Positions 21,032-31,285 are shown, numbered from the stretch's first letter. The stretch is 64,000 nt of DNA from an uncultured Pelagibacteraceae bacterium (GCA_902603475.1 CACKUZ010000003.1:1-64000), one strand, 5' to 3'. The notes: generated by a model not told the origin, from the sequence alone. Program-made: numbers and translations.

Positions 21032-21352
21032 TTAATTAGAAGGCTTAAAGTAACCAGAGCCTTTTTTTCCTGAGAATATCTCGTTGATTAAAGGGTGTTT
21101 AATTGGTTCATCAGAGTCATCCACTAATAAATTTTGCTCAGATACGTATGCTTCGTAAGTGATTTCATCATTTTCAGCTAACAAGTGATAGAATGGTTGG
21201 TCTTTTCTAGGTCTTACGTTTTTTGGTATAGATTGATACCACTCCTCAGAATTGTTAAACTCAAAATCAACATCATAAATTACACCTCTAAAGTCGAAGT
21301 GCTTATGTTTTACAACGTCTCCAATAGAAAATTTACCTTTTTGAACAGTCAC
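21032..21352 (-). CDS. hspQ: Heat shock protein HspQ
   Basis: 106 aa; FSIGDVVKHKHFDFRGVIYDVDFEF, RPRKDQPFYHLLAE. GTG start. Confidence 0.92.
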   Translation of the reverse strand: MTVQKGKFSIGDVVKHKHFDFRGVIYDVDFEFNNSEEWYQSIPKNVRPRKDQPFYHLLAENDEITYEAYVSEQNLLVDDSDEPIKHPLINEIFSGKKGSGYFKPSN

Positions 21353-21359
21353 GCATTAA

Positions 21360-21387
21360 ATATGGATATTTAAAAATAAAAATCAAT
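21360..21387 (-). promoter_or_regulatory. Putative sigma-32-like promoter of hspQ
   Basis: Minus strand ATTGAT-N14-ATCCATAT; same spacing and -10 as the element upstream of hslV. Confidence 0.5.
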
Positions 21388-21429
21388 AAAAAAAATATAA
21401 TTGTTTTATTATTCTGCTATTATGTAGCA

Positions 21430-21981
21430 GTGAATAAATCTGTTTTAAAATTTGTTACTGATTTAGGGCCTTTGGTAATTTTTTTTTATTTTTATTATAA
21501 TAACGATAAAAACTTAATTGTTGCAATACCTCCACTTATAGTTGCAACTATAATAGCTGTTTTAATTATGTGGATTGTTGAAAAAACAATTCCAAAAGTA
21601 CCACTAATTAGTGGAATATTAATTACATTATTTGGTGGTTTAACAATTTATTTTGATGATCCAATATTTATTTACATGAAACCAACAATAATTAATATTT
21701 TGTTTGGTCTTGCATTAATGTTTGGCAAATACTTTACAAATGATCCAGTTTTAAAAAAATTACTTGGAAAATCTATGCCATTAAGTGATGAAGGATGGGA
21801 GATTTTAAATAAAAGATGGACGTACTTCTTTTTTGGATTAGCGATTTTAAATGAAATAATTTGGAGAACTCAATCAGAAGAATTTTGGGTTAACTTTAAA
21901 GTTTGGGGAATGTTGCCAATAACCTTTATTTTTACAGCTTTTCAAATAGGTTTAATAAACAAATACAAACTGAATGAATAG
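21430..21981 (+). CDS. Septation protein A / YciB family inner membrane protein
   Basis: 183 aa; LGPLVIFFYFYY, WTYFFFGLAILNEIIWR. GTG start. Confidence 0.9.
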   Translation: MNKSVLKFVTDLGPLVIFFYFYYNNDKNLIVAIPPLIVATIIAVLIMWIVEKTIPKVPLISGILITLFGGLTIYFDDPIFIYMKPTIINILFGLALMFGKYFTNDPVLKKLLGKSMPLSDEGWEILNKRWTYFFFGLAILNEIIWRTQSEEFWVNFKVWGMLPITFIFTAFQIGLINKYKLNE

Positions 21982-22312
21982 AAATTTAAAATTAGTAGTA
22001 AATAATACGAATAAAGATGAAGGTAAAAAACTTTTTTTTGAGAGAACTGAATTAAAAATTATTTTAGATCTTTATGCAAAAATGGTTTCTTCGGGTAATT
22101 GGAAAGATTATGGCCTATCGATTTCCGGCAAACAAGTAAGTTTTAGTGTTTTTAAAAATGCTGCTGAAAAAGCTATATATAAAATTTGTAAAAACTTTAA
22201 GCCTTCAAACAAAAATCTTAAATATTTAATTACAGATACTAATGGTAAGATACTAAAAAATTCCTACGATCTTAAGATATTGTTGAATAAAGTTGATTGG
22301 AAAAAAATTTAG
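21974..22312 (+). CDS. DUF2794 family protein
   Basis: 112 aa; FFERTELKIILDLYAKMVSSGNWKDYGLSISGKQVSFSVF. Confidence 0.75.
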   Translation: MNRNLKLVVNNTNKDEGKKLFFERTELKIILDLYAKMVSSGNWKDYGLSISGKQVSFSVFKNAAEKAIYKICKNFKPSNKNLKYLITDTNGKILKNSYDLKILLNKVDWKKI

Positions 22313-22315
22313 GTT

Positions 22316-23074
22316 TTATCTTCTTTGACCAAATAATCTTAAAAGCATTATAAATAGGTTTATAAAGTCTAAGTATAAAGTTAAGGCACCCATAACAGCT
22401 TTTTTACCCATTAATTCACCGCTGTCAGATGCAGCATACATGTTTTTAATTTTTTGTGTATCGTATGCAGTTAAGCCAACAAATACTAAAACACCAATTA
22501 TTGATATTGCAAAATACATCATTGATGATTTTAGGAATATATTTACAACAGATGCAATTATAATTCCTATTAAACCCATCATTAAAAAAGATCCCATCTT
22601 AGTTAAATCTCTTTTTGTTGTGTAACCATAAATACTCATTGCTCCAAATGTTGCTGAAGAAATAAAGAATACTCTTGTTACACTTAAACCTGTGTAAACA
22701 AGTAATATTGATGAAAGAGATAATCCCATTAATGCAGCAAATACCCAAAAAGTAGTCTGAGCTCTTGAAGCACTCATTTTATTAATTCCAAAACTCATGT
22801 AAAACACAATTCCTAATGGGGCTAACATTACAATCCATTTTAAACCTGATAAATAAATTGCATTTCCAAATTCTGTTAATCCAACAATTGCTCCGTTTGG
22901 ATCTGTTACAACAGACATTTTAAATGATAAAAGTGCTATTATTCCAGTAAGCAAGACACCAGTTGCCATATAGTTATAAACTTTAAGCATGTAGGCTCTT
23001 AAACCTTCATCCATAACAACAGTTTGTTTGGCTGTTGTTGCTTTATTTAAAATATTATCTTTATTGAATTCCAT
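22316..23074 (-). CDS. Bax inhibitor-1/YccA family protein
   Basis: 252 aa; YMATGVLLTGI, GLTAYDTQKIK, LYLDFINLFIMLLRLFG. Confidence 0.92.
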   Translation of the reverse strand: MEFNKDNILNKATTAKQTVVMDEGLRAYMLKVYNYMATGVLLTGIIALLSFKMSVVTDPNGAIVGLTEFGNAIYLSGLKWIVMLAPLGIVFYMSFGINKMSASRAQTTFWVFAALMGLSLSSILLVYTGLSVTRVFFISSATFGAMSIYGYTTKRDLTKMGSFLMMGLIGIIIASVVNIFLKSSMMYFAISIIGVLVFVGLTAYDTQKIKNMYAASDSGELMGKKAVMGALTLYLDFINLFIMLLRLFGQRR

Positions 23075-23145
23075 ATAATTTATATAAGATTTTTTTTTAG
23101 GATTTTCAAGTCTTCAAAATAAATGTAACAAATACTACGTAAATT

Positions 23146-24180
23146 ATGAATTATAAAAAACTAGGAAATACAGACGTAAATGTGAGTACAATCTGTCTTG
23201 GGACAATGACTTGGGGTGAACAAAATACCCAAAATGAAGCATTTGAACAAATGGATTACTCTTTAGATAACGGAGTAAATTTTTGGGATACAGCTGAGTT
23301 GTATGCGGTGCCTCCTAAAGCAGAAACATATGGTCATACAGAAACTATAATTGGAAATTGGTTTGAAAAAACAAAAAAAAGAAAAGACGTAATACTGGCG
23401 TCCAAAGTGGGTGGTCCTAGCAGAAAATATATGAGAAATGGAGAAAATAGTTTTACTGGCAAAAACTTAGAAAATGCTCTTCATGGAAGTCTAAAGAGAT
23501 TAAAAACTGATTATATTGATCTTTATCAACTACATTGGCCTGAAAGAAACGTAAATAACTTTGGAAGATTGGGTTACGAGCACAAAGAAAATGACTGGAA
23601 TAAATTTGAAGACGTTTTGGAAAATTTAAAAAAATTTATTGAGGAAGGCAAAATTAGGTATGTTGGTTTGTCAAATGAAACTCCATGGGGAGTTATGAAT
23701 TATCTTCAACTTGCTAAAGATAAAGATTTACCAAGAATGATGTCAATTCAAAATCCATACAGTTTATTAAATAGGTCTTATGAAGTTGGTTTAGCAGAAG
23801 TATCTATAAGAGAAAATATAGGATGTTTATCTTATTCACCTTTAGCCAGTGGTTATTTAACAGGCAAATATAGAAATAAAAAATTTCCAAAAGGATCAAG
23901 AATGGACAGAGATTTTGATTTTTGGACAAGATACAGAAAACCAAATATGGAAGAGGCTGTTGAAGATTATTACAAAATTAGTCAAAAATTTGACCTTGAT
24001 ATGAGTCAAATGTCTATAAAATTCTGTGAAGTTCAAGACTTTATGACTAGTGTAATTATTGGAGCAACAACTATGGATCAGTTGAAAACTAACGTAGAAA
24101 GTGTAAAAGTGAATCTTGATAGTGAAGTAATAAAAGAAATTAATAATGTACAAAAAAAATATCCTAATCCATGTCCATAA
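23146..24180 (+). CDS. Aldo/keto reductase
   Basis: 344 aa; ICLGTMTWGEQNTQNEAFEQMDYSLDNGVNFWDTAELY, Tas-like. Confidence 0.9.
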   Translation: MNYKKLGNTDVNVSTICLGTMTWGEQNTQNEAFEQMDYSLDNGVNFWDTAELYAVPPKAETYGHTETIIGNWFEKTKKRKDVILASKVGGPSRKYMRNGENSFTGKNLENALHGSLKRLKTDYIDLYQLHWPERNVNNFGRLGYEHKENDWNKFEDVLENLKKFIEEGKIRYVGLSNETPWGVMNYLQLAKDKDLPRMMSIQNPYSLLNRSYEVGLAEVSIRENIGCLSYSPLASGYLTGKYRNKKFPKGSRMDRDFDFWTRYRKPNMEEAVEDYYKISQKFDLDMSQMSIKFCEVQDFMTSVIIGATTMDQLKTNVESVKVNLDSEVIKEINNVQKKYPNPCP

Positions 24181-24683
24181 TTAAAAAATTATTTTTAAAA
24201 ACACTTATATTGACAGTATTTCTAATAACATCTGTCCAGTCAGAAGACTTAACAAAGTTAGGAACTTTTAAAGATTGGAATGCTGTTGCAGTTTTTAATG
24301 AAACTGGAAAAATCTGTTTTGCTTATTCTATACCAGTAAGCCAGTCTCCTAAGGCAAGCAATAGAGAAGCAAGATTATTTGTATCCTTTAGACCTGAGGA
24401 TAAGATTTCTGATGAAGTAAGCATAACTTCTGGTTATGACTTTAATTCACAAAATGCAATTTTAGCTACATCGGGTAAATCAAAATTTGAGTTTGACCTA
24501 CCACAAAATAAATTTGCTTGGATTTCTAATGGGAAAACAGAACAAAAAATAATTAAAAGAATGAAAAAGGCATCTAGATTAATGATAACAGCCTACAAAC
24601 AAAGTGGCACAAGAACTACAGATGACTATTCATTAATGGGATTTACCAAAGCTTATAACGCTGCAAAAAAAAGCTGCACTTAA
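24171..24683 (+). CDS. Invasion-associated locus B (IalB)-like exported protein
   Basis: 170 aa with signal peptide; FKDWNAVAVFNETGKICFAYSIP. Confidence 0.65.
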   Translation: MSIIKKLFLKTLILTVFLITSVQSEDLTKLGTFKDWNAVAVFNETGKICFAYSIPVSQSPKASNREARLFVSFRPEDKISDEVSITSGYDFNSQNAILATSGKSKFEFDLPQNKFAWISNGKTEQKIIKRMKKASRLMITAYKQSGTRTTDDYSLMGFTKAYNAAKKSCT

Positions 24684-25868
24684 ATGAAAAAACAAAAGAA
24701 GGTTGTACTCGCCTATTCAGGTGGTTTGGATACGTCAATCATTCTTAAATGGCTTCAAGAAAATTATGATGCTGAAGTAATTGCTTACACTGCTGATGTT
24801 GGGCAGGAAATGGATAGAAAAAAAATAATAAAGAATGCGAAAAAATTGGGAGTTAAAAAAATCATTATTCAAGATCTTAAAAATATTTTTGTTAAAGATT
24901 ATGTTTACCCAATGATAAGAAGTCATGCTATTTATGAGGGTGTTTATTTATTAGGGACATCTATTGCAAGACCACTGATTGCAAAAGATCAAATTAGAAT
25001 AGCTAAAAAATTTAATGCTTATGCTGTCTCACATGGTTCAACAGGAAAAGGAAATGATCAGGTGAGATTTGAACTTGGATATCATTACTTTGGTCCTAAA
25101 ATTAAAATAATTGCTCCATGGAGAATATGGAAATTAAAATCAAGAACAGATCTCATTAATTATGCAAAAAAACATGGAATACCAATCCCTAAGGATAAAA
25201 AGGGAGCACCACCGTTCTCAGTTGATGATAATATATTTCATACTTCAACAGAGGGAAAAGTTTTAGAAAATCCTAAAAATTCTGCACCTGAATTTATTTT
25301 TCAAAGAACAACTTCTCCTGAAAAGGCTCCAAATAAACCAAGCTTTATTACTATTAATTACAAAAATGGTGACCCTGTTGGTTTAAATGGAAAAAAATTA
25401 TCTCCAGCAAAAGTTTTGGATAAATTGAATCTATTAGCTGGAAGAAATGGAATAGGAAGAGTGGATTTAGTCGAGAATAGATTTATTGGAATAAAGTCTA
25501 GAGGAGTTTATGAAACTCCTGGAGGAACATTATTGCTTGTGGCTCACAGAGCTATTGAATCTGTAACTTTAGATAAGAACACAATGCATAAAAAAGATGA
25601 AATTATGCCAAGGTATGCAGAACTTGTTTACAATGGCTATTGGTATTCAAAGGAAAGATTTAAACTACAAAAAATTGTTGATTTAAAGAGAAATAAAGTA
25701 AATGGATCAGTAAAACTCAAACTTTATAAAGGTAATATTACAATTCAATCAAGACAAACTTCCAGTAATGCTTACTCGATGAAAAAAGTTTCTTTCGAAG
25801 AAAATAAAACTTTTAATAAATCAAATGTAGAAAGATTTATTAACTTTCATAAAAGAAAATTAAGATAA
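24684..25868 (+). CDS. argG: Argininosuccinate synthase
   Basis: 394 aa; VVLAYSGGLDTSIILKWL, HGSTGKGNDQVRFELG. Confidence 0.97.
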   Translation: MKKQKKVVLAYSGGLDTSIILKWLQENYDAEVIAYTADVGQEMDRKKIIKNAKKLGVKKIIIQDLKNIFVKDYVYPMIRSHAIYEGVYLLGTSIARPLIAKDQIRIAKKFNAYAVSHGSTGKGNDQVRFELGYHYFGPKIKIIAPWRIWKLKSRTDLINYAKKHGIPIPKDKKGAPPFSVDDNIFHTSTEGKVLENPKNSAPEFIFQRTTSPEKAPNKPSFITINYKNGDPVGLNGKKLSPAKVLDKLNLLAGRNGIGRVDLVENRFIGIKSRGVYETPGGTLLLVAHRAIESVTLDKNTMHKKDEIMPRYAELVYNGYWYSKERFKLQKIVDLKRNKVNGSVKLKLYKGNITIQSRQTSSNAYSMKKVSFEENKTFNKSNVERFINFHKRKLR

Positions 25869-25875
25869 TAAAAAA

Positions 25876-27018
25876 ATGGAATTTAAAACTACAAGAGCTT
25901 CGGCTATTGAGAACCTATATAATTTTATTAAAAATAATCTTGGAGAATACTCAAAATTAAGAAATTTTGATTTTGGTCCCGATAAAAGATCAAATACATC
26001 TTGCCTATCACCATACATAACACACGGGGTAATTAATGAAAAGGAGGTGATTAGTAAGTCACTGGAAAAATTTTCTTTTTCAAAAAATGAAAAATTTATT
26101 CAAGAAGTTCTATGGCGAACATACTGGAAAGGATGGATGGAACTACGATCTGGAGTATGGGAGGATTATTTATTAGATTTAAAAAGAATAAAAGAACAGT
26201 TTAAAGATAATAAAAGTTACTTAAATGCAATTGAAGGTAAAACTAACATTGAATGTTTTAATGAGTGGGTAAATGAATTAAAGACTTATAATTACTTGCA
26301 TAATCATACCAGAATGTGGTTTGCGAGCATTTGGATATTTACACTAGACCTACCTTGGCAACTTGGTGCAGAATTTTTTATGCAACACTTGTATGATGGT
26401 GATACAGCATCAAATACTTTAGGTTGGCGTTGGGTTGCAGGTATTCAAACTCAAGGGAAGCATTATCTTGCAAGTGAATGGAATATTAAAAAATTTACAA
26501 ATAACAGATTTGAAAATATAAAACTTAACGAAAATGCACCCCCAATAATAAGTGATAAAAATTATACTATTCTGCATAAAACTTTTGAAAATCCTATAAA
26601 TATTGAAGAGAAAAACTTACTAGTTTTTGAAAATAACTTAGCATTTGAAATCACCGACTTTGCAATTCAAAAATTCAAAAAAATTCTTCTTATTGAAAAT
26701 AAAAATGAAAATAGAAATATTCAGCTTAGTGAAAATGTAGTGAATTTTAAGGCTAGTCTAATTGAGGAACAAAAGAAAAGGTTAGTGGAAAAATCAATTA
26801 ATTGTGAGATTATTGATATCAAAGAAATAAAAAATTTAGAAAGTGCTTATTGTCTTTATCCAACTGTCGGTGAAAATTTAGATTACATAAATCAAAACTC
26901 ACTAAAAAATATTGAGTTTCTTTATAGAAAATTAGATCAAAATTCTTGGAAGTTTTGTAACAAAGGTTTTTTTAACTTTAAAAAATACATTCCTAAAATA
27001 GTTGAAAACCTTGAATAA
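25876..27018 (+). CDS. Photolyase/cryptochrome FAD-binding-domain protein with atypical architecture
   Basis: 380 aa; TSCLSPYITHGVI, EVLWRTYWKGWMELR, NHTRMWFASIWIFTLDLPWQLGAEFFMQHLYDGDTASNTLGWRWVAGIQT begin near the N terminus. Confidence 0.85.
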   Translation: MEFKTTRASAIENLYNFIKNNLGEYSKLRNFDFGPDKRSNTSCLSPYITHGVINEKEVISKSLEKFSFSKNEKFIQEVLWRTYWKGWMELRSGVWEDYLLDLKRIKEQFKDNKSYLNAIEGKTNIECFNEWVNELKTYNYLHNHTRMWFASIWIFTLDLPWQLGAEFFMQHLYDGDTASNTLGWRWVAGIQTQGKHYLASEWNIKKFTNNRFENIKLNENAPPIISDKNYTILHKTFENPINIEEKNLLVFENNLAFEITDFAIQKFKKILLIENKNENRNIQLSENVVNFKASLIEEQKKRLVEKSINCEIIDIKEIKNLESAYCLYPTVGENLDYINQNSLKNIEFLYRKLDQNSWKFCNKGFFNFKKYIPKIVENLE

Positions 27019-27059
27019 ATTTTAATTGAAATTTTTTTAATTTATGAGATAAAAATAAT

Positions 27060-27296
27060 ATGCAAAACCCTCAAATATTAGAAATAATCGATAACTTAAA
27101 AGGCAGAAAAAATTACGAAGAAAAAAAAGCCTCTAAGCTAGGGTTTAAATCTCTTTATGCATATTTTGAAAACAAACTTTTACAAGAAAAAATTACCCTA
27201 GATGAAAGTGCAAAAGAGTTAGAAATAGCAAAGACTGAAGCAGAATCATTAAAAGAAGAAAAAAGTAAGCCAAAAAAAACTTGTGGCTGTTGTTAA
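27060..27296 (+). CDS. Small coiled-coil protein with C-terminal CGCC
   Basis: 78 aa ORF in a sensible intergenic slot, ends KKTCGCC. Confidence 0.65.
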   Translation: MQNPQILEIIDNLKGRKNYEEKKASKLGFKSLYAYFENKLLQEKITLDESAKELEIAKTEAESLKEEKSKPKKTCGCC

Positions 27297-28351
27297 ATTT
27301 CTAAACTTTTTAAAGACTGAAATTCACCAATTTTAAAAATAATTGCATCTTCTTTTTTAAAACCATATTTTTCTGCATTATCTTTAAATCTAATTGGAGG
27401 TTCCATAATTGGCTCTAAAGACAAAACGAAAGTTCCCCAATGCATTCCTAATACTTTTTTGCTTTTTAGATCTCTGGCTATACTTAGAGCCTCTTCAGGA
27501 TTAGTATGATAAGAAGATTTATCTTTATTTGGAGATAATGGATAAAAATTATAAGCACCAATATTAATAAAAGTTAAATCAATAGGCCCATACTTCTCTC
27601 CTAAATCTTTATAAACATTTCCTACACCAGTATCACATGCAAAAAGTATTTTTTTATTTTTATATTCAATTAAAAAATTTCCCCACAATGTTTTATTAGT
27701 GTCTGTCAAACTTCTTTTTGACCAATGCACCGCAGGAACAAATGTTACTTTTAGATCTTCATTAATCTTAATTTCGTCATACCAATCCATTTCGTTCACA
27801 TCTTTATATTTGTTCCTTGTAAAATATTTTCCAAGTCTTAAAGGAAGAAGAACCTTAGCATCTTTAAAAGGAAATTTTCTTATTGTTCTCATATCTTGGT
27901 GATCATAATGATTATGTGTCAGAAGAAATAAATCAGTTTTTGGAAGTTCATTTAAGTTTAAGGCTGTTTTGGTAAATCTTTTTGGACCAAAAATTAAAGG
28001 TCCTGCATTTTTTGAAAATACTGGATCAGTTATTATTGTTGTATTTCCAAGCTTAATTAAGAAGGTTGCATGTCCTATCCAGCCAACATAATCGTCATTT
28101 TTTAGATTTTCTAAATCTGAAAGTACTTTTTGTTTTTCAATAGCATGATCTTCAGGAATAGCCATATCAAGTTTTTTCTTTTCCTTATTAAATATTTTAA
28201 ATGACCACTTAAAATTTGAGTTTCGTTCTGGAGATCCTTCAGGATTTCTAAAACTACCGTCTGGTAAATGATGATAAGGTGTTTTTTCCATAGCTAATAT
28301 AAAAGAATTATAGATAAAAAATATAACAATTAAAATTGTTAACTTTAGCAA
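27293..28351 (-). CDS. MBL-fold metallohydrolase (NAPE-PLD/UlaG-like)
   Basis: 352 aa; LLTHNHYDHQD, VGWIGHATFLIKLGNTTIITDPVF. Confidence 0.9.
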   Translation of the reverse strand: MLKLTILIVIFFIYNSFILAMEKTPYHHLPDGSFRNPEGSPERNSNFKWSFKIFNKEKKKLDMAIPEDHAIEKQKVLSDLENLKNDDYVGWIGHATFLIKLGNTTIITDPVFSKNAGPLIFGPKRFTKTALNLNELPKTDLFLLTHNHYDHQDMRTIRKFPFKDAKVLLPLRLGKYFTRNKYKDVNEMDWYDEIKINEDLKVTFVPAVHWSKRSLTDTNKTLWGNFLIEYKNKKILFACDTGVGNVYKDLGEKYGPIDLTFINIGAYNFYPLSPNKDKSSYHTNPEEALSIARDLKSKKVLGMHWGTFVLSLEPIMEPPIRFKDNAEKYGFKKEDAIIFKIGEFQSLKSLEI

Positions 28352-28357
28352 TAATCT

Positions 28358-29206
28358 TTAGTTGTTTAAAGTTCTTTTGAAACACTCAATTGTATTTTTT
28401 AACAAACAAGCAATTGTCATTGGTCCAACTCCACCTGGAACTGGAGTTAAAGCTTTTGCAACTTTTGAAACCTCCTCAAAATCAACATCACCTACCAAAC
28501 CTTTTTCTGTTTTGTTTATTCCAACATCAATAACAATTGCATCTTTTTTCACCCAATTACCTTTTATAAGCTCAGGAATCCCAACCGCAGCCACAATGAC
28601 ATCTGCCTCTAAACATTCATGCTGAAGGTCTTTAGTTTTTGAGTGAGTAATTGTTACTGTACAATCTTCTTGAAGTAATAGTTGTGCCATCGCTTTACCG
28701 TTTAAATTTGATCGCCCAATCATTACAGCTTTTTTTCCTGTTAGGTTAGGTTCTATTTTTTTTAATAAATAATAACATCCAAGAGGTGTACAAGGAATTG
28801 AACCTTGGTATCCAGATGAAAGATTACCAACATTCATGGGATGTAAACCATCAACATCTTTATGTGGTGAAATAGTTTCTATAACGTGTTGCTTATTAAT
28901 ATGTTTTGGAAGCGGTAATTGAACCAAAATTCCTGAAACGGTTTCATCTTTATTAAGTTCTTCAATTTTATCTAAAACCGTTTTTTCATCTACAGTATCT
29001 GGGTATTTAATAACTTCAGATTTTAAACCAACTTGTATTGCTGATTTTTCTTTATTTCTTACATAAATCTGACTTGGAGCCAAATCTCCGATTAAGATTA
29101 CTGTAAGACCTGGAACTTTTTTATATTTTTCTCTAAGGACATCTACTTCAGTTTTTAATTCTTCTCTAAGTTCAGCTGATTGTTTTTTACCGTCTATTAA
29201 AATCAT
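28358..29206 (-). CDS. folD: Bifunctional methylene-THF dehydrogenase/cyclohydrolase FolD
   Basis: ORF track starts at 29248; MILIDGKKQSAELR start at 29206 is more likely. VQLPLPKHI, GVGPMTIACLLKNT. Confidence 0.95.
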   Translation of the reverse strand: MILIDGKKQSAELREELKTEVDVLREKYKKVPGLTVILIGDLAPSQIYVRNKEKSAIQVGLKSEVIKYPDTVDEKTVLDKIEELNKDETVSGILVQLPLPKHINKQHVIETISPHKDVDGLHPMNVGNLSSGYQGSIPCTPLGCYYLLKKIEPNLTGKKAVMIGRSNLNGKAMAQLLLQEDCTVTITHSKTKDLQHECLEADVIVAAVGIPELIKGNWVKKDAIVIDVGINKTEKGLVGDVDFEEVSKVAKALTPVPGGVGPMTIACLLKNTIECFKRTLNN

Positions 29207-29211
29207 GATTA

Positions 29212-29502
29212 TTAAAATATAAGTGGTGCTATGTAGAGTTTCATACACATTTCTACAAACCAGATCAACAAAAGAAGAATGATAGGTGATATATCAAAAG
29301 CACCTAGACTAGGCAAAAAACCCCTTATTTTATTAAGTATCGGATCTGTAAGCTTATAAGTAAACTCTAATATTAAATAAACAAATCTATTTGAAGTATT
29401 TAAGACATTAAAAGCTATTAACCAGCTAATGACAACGTTAGCTATCACTACATAAGAATATAATTTTAATAATTGTAAAGCTAAGTAAAAAATAGCTATC
29501 AT
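29212..29502 (-). CDS. YggT family membrane protein
   Basis: 96 aa; YVVIANVVISWLIAFNVLNTSNRFVYLILEFTYKLTDPILNKIRGFLP. Confidence 0.9.
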   Translation of the reverse strand: MIAIFYLALQLLKLYSYVVIANVVISWLIAFNVLNTSNRFVYLILEFTYKLTDPILNKIRGFLPSLGAFDISPIILLLLIWFVEMCMKLYIAPLIF

Positions 29503-30584
29503 TTCTTCTCTACATATACAGAAGTGCTTGGAAAAGCAAAAGATGCTTTATTACCCTCAACAATTTCCTTAATTTTAATTGCCAGTCTTTCTTTAACCAA
29601 CAACATTTCACTCCAACTGTTTGTTTTTGTATAACATCTTACATACATATCAATTGAGCTATCAGCAAATTTATCAACCCTAACAGAAACACCAACTTTA
29701 GTATTATAATCTTCTGAACTATTTATAAAATCTTCTATCTCATTTCGTATAGTTTTTAATTGTTCAACAGTAGAGTCGTACTGAAGTGTTATTGTCCAAC
29801 TAATTCTCCAATTTGTAATTTGACTTTTATTAATTACAGCATTCTCTGCAAACTGAAAATTTGGAATAATTGCTAAAGACTTGTCAAATTTTCGTATAAC
29901 AGTTGATCTAAAACCTATTTTTTCAACTACACCCTCGATTATTCCTTCAACTTCAATCCAATCGCCCATTTTAAATCTTTTTTCAACAAGTACTAAAATT
30001 CCTGATATTAAATTTTTGAATAAATCCTGTGCTCCTAAAGCGACTGCAACACCAAATAATCCAAGTCCTGCAATAATTGGACCAATTTTAATTCCCCATA
30101 ACTCTAAAACGGCTGCTGCTCCTAAAATTAAAATTAAAATTTTTAATGATTTGATTATCCAGCCAATTAGTTCTCTAGTTAAAATCTTATCAAATCCACT
30201 TAGTATATAGGAAATTGGCTCAATAATTTGATGAATAATCCAAAAAAGTAAAATTGTAATCAACGTTCTATTTACGTTGTCTAAAAATAACCTCGTATCT
30301 TCCGCGAAAGACATATAGTAACTTGCAAAAAATACTCCAAGAACAATTGGAAGAAATCTTGCTGGCCCCTCCATTGCCTTAACGAAAGTATCATCAAGTT
30401 TATTGGTTGTTCTTTTTGATATTAATTCTAATTTTTTAATAACTAATTTACTTATTAACCCTCTAAAAACTAAGAATATAAAGAATATTCCAAGACCTAT
30501 TAAAATCTCAACAAAGTTGACACCTAAAATTCCCTTTTGCCATACAGACAAAAAAAGTCCTGAAAAATTCTCAAAAACACTCAT
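29499..30584 (-). CDS. Small-conductance mechanosensitive ion channel (MscS family)
   Basis: 361 aa; GLGLFGVAVALGAQDLFKNLISGILVLVEKRFKMGDWIEV. Confidence 0.93.
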   Translation of the reverse strand: MSVFENFSGLFLSVWQKGILGVNFVEILIGLGIFFIFLVFRGLISKLVIKKLELISKRTTNKLDDTFVKAMEGPARFLPIVLGVFFASYYMSFAEDTRLFLDNVNRTLITILLFWIIHQIIEPISYILSGFDKILTRELIGWIIKSLKILILILGAAAVLELWGIKIGPIIAGLGLFGVAVALGAQDLFKNLISGILVLVEKRFKMGDWIEVEGIIEGVVEKIGFRSTVIRKFDKSLAIIPNFQFAENAVINKSQITNWRISWTITLQYDSTVEQLKTIRNEIEDFINSSEDYNTKVGVSVRVDKFADSSIDMYVRCYTKTNSWSEMLLVKERLAIKIKEIVEGNKASFAFPSTSVYVEKK

Positions 30585-30586
30585 GG

Positions 30587-31285
30587 CTAAATTTTATATA
30601 GCAAAAACTCTTCTTCACCAGAGTTAAATAGAAAAATTTTTTTCCACTTGATCTCATTTAAAATTGCAGATGCTTTTTCACCCATACACATCAAATTTGT
30701 TTCCATCCAGCTGTCTAAAAGATCATATTTTTTAAGTAAATTTAGTAAACTCTTAGCGCTATTTTCTGAGTAAACATAAATTATATCAGGGGTTGAAGCT
30801 TTTAATTGTGCTCTTAATTCCTCTTTTATTTCTTGAGTTGATAAAACCGTATAGTTAATCAATCTCTTTAAAGAATAACCTTCAGAAATTAGATCTTTAT
30901 CTAACCTACTAGAAACTATCTCACCACTTACATAAAGAAGTGATCCATTCTTTAAGTCGAAGTTTTGTAATATTAATTCTTTCAAATTATTTACGTTTCC
31001 TTCTGCAGAGATAATATTTTGAAAACCGTTTAGCTTTGCAATTTTTTCTGTTGCAGAGCCAACACAATAACATTCAATTTTTTTATCAACCCTATTTAAA
31101 TCTAAATTCTTAATCGCATTTGAACTTGTAAATATTATTCCCTTAAATTGGCTATAGTCAGGTTCATCGTATTTAAGTGGTTCAATTTTTATTACAGGTA
31201 AATGAGAAACTTTATGTCCTAAAGAACCAAATTTAAATATTAATTCTTTACTATCCTCTAATGGTCTTGTTAATAAAATATGCAT
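30587..31285 (-). CDS. hemD: Uroporphyrinogen-III synthase
   Basis: 232 aa; next to hemC; FTSSNAIKNL, YVYSENSAKSLLNLL. Confidence 0.8.
   Translation of the reverse strand: MHILLTRPLEDSKELIFKFGSLGHKVSHLPVIKIEPLKYDEPDYSQFKGIIFTSSNAIKNLDLNRVDKKIECYCVGSATEKIAKLNGFQNIISAEGNVNNLKELILQNFDLKNGSLLYVSGEIVSSRLDKDLISEGYSLKRLINYTVLSTQEIKEELRAQLKASTPDIIYVYSENSAKSLLNLLKKYDLLDSWMETNLMCMGEKASAILNEIKWKKIFLFNSGEEEFLLYKI

Noticed and set aside
28362-28625. 87-aa plus-strand ORF
   Set aside because: Antisense to folD; shadow ORF.
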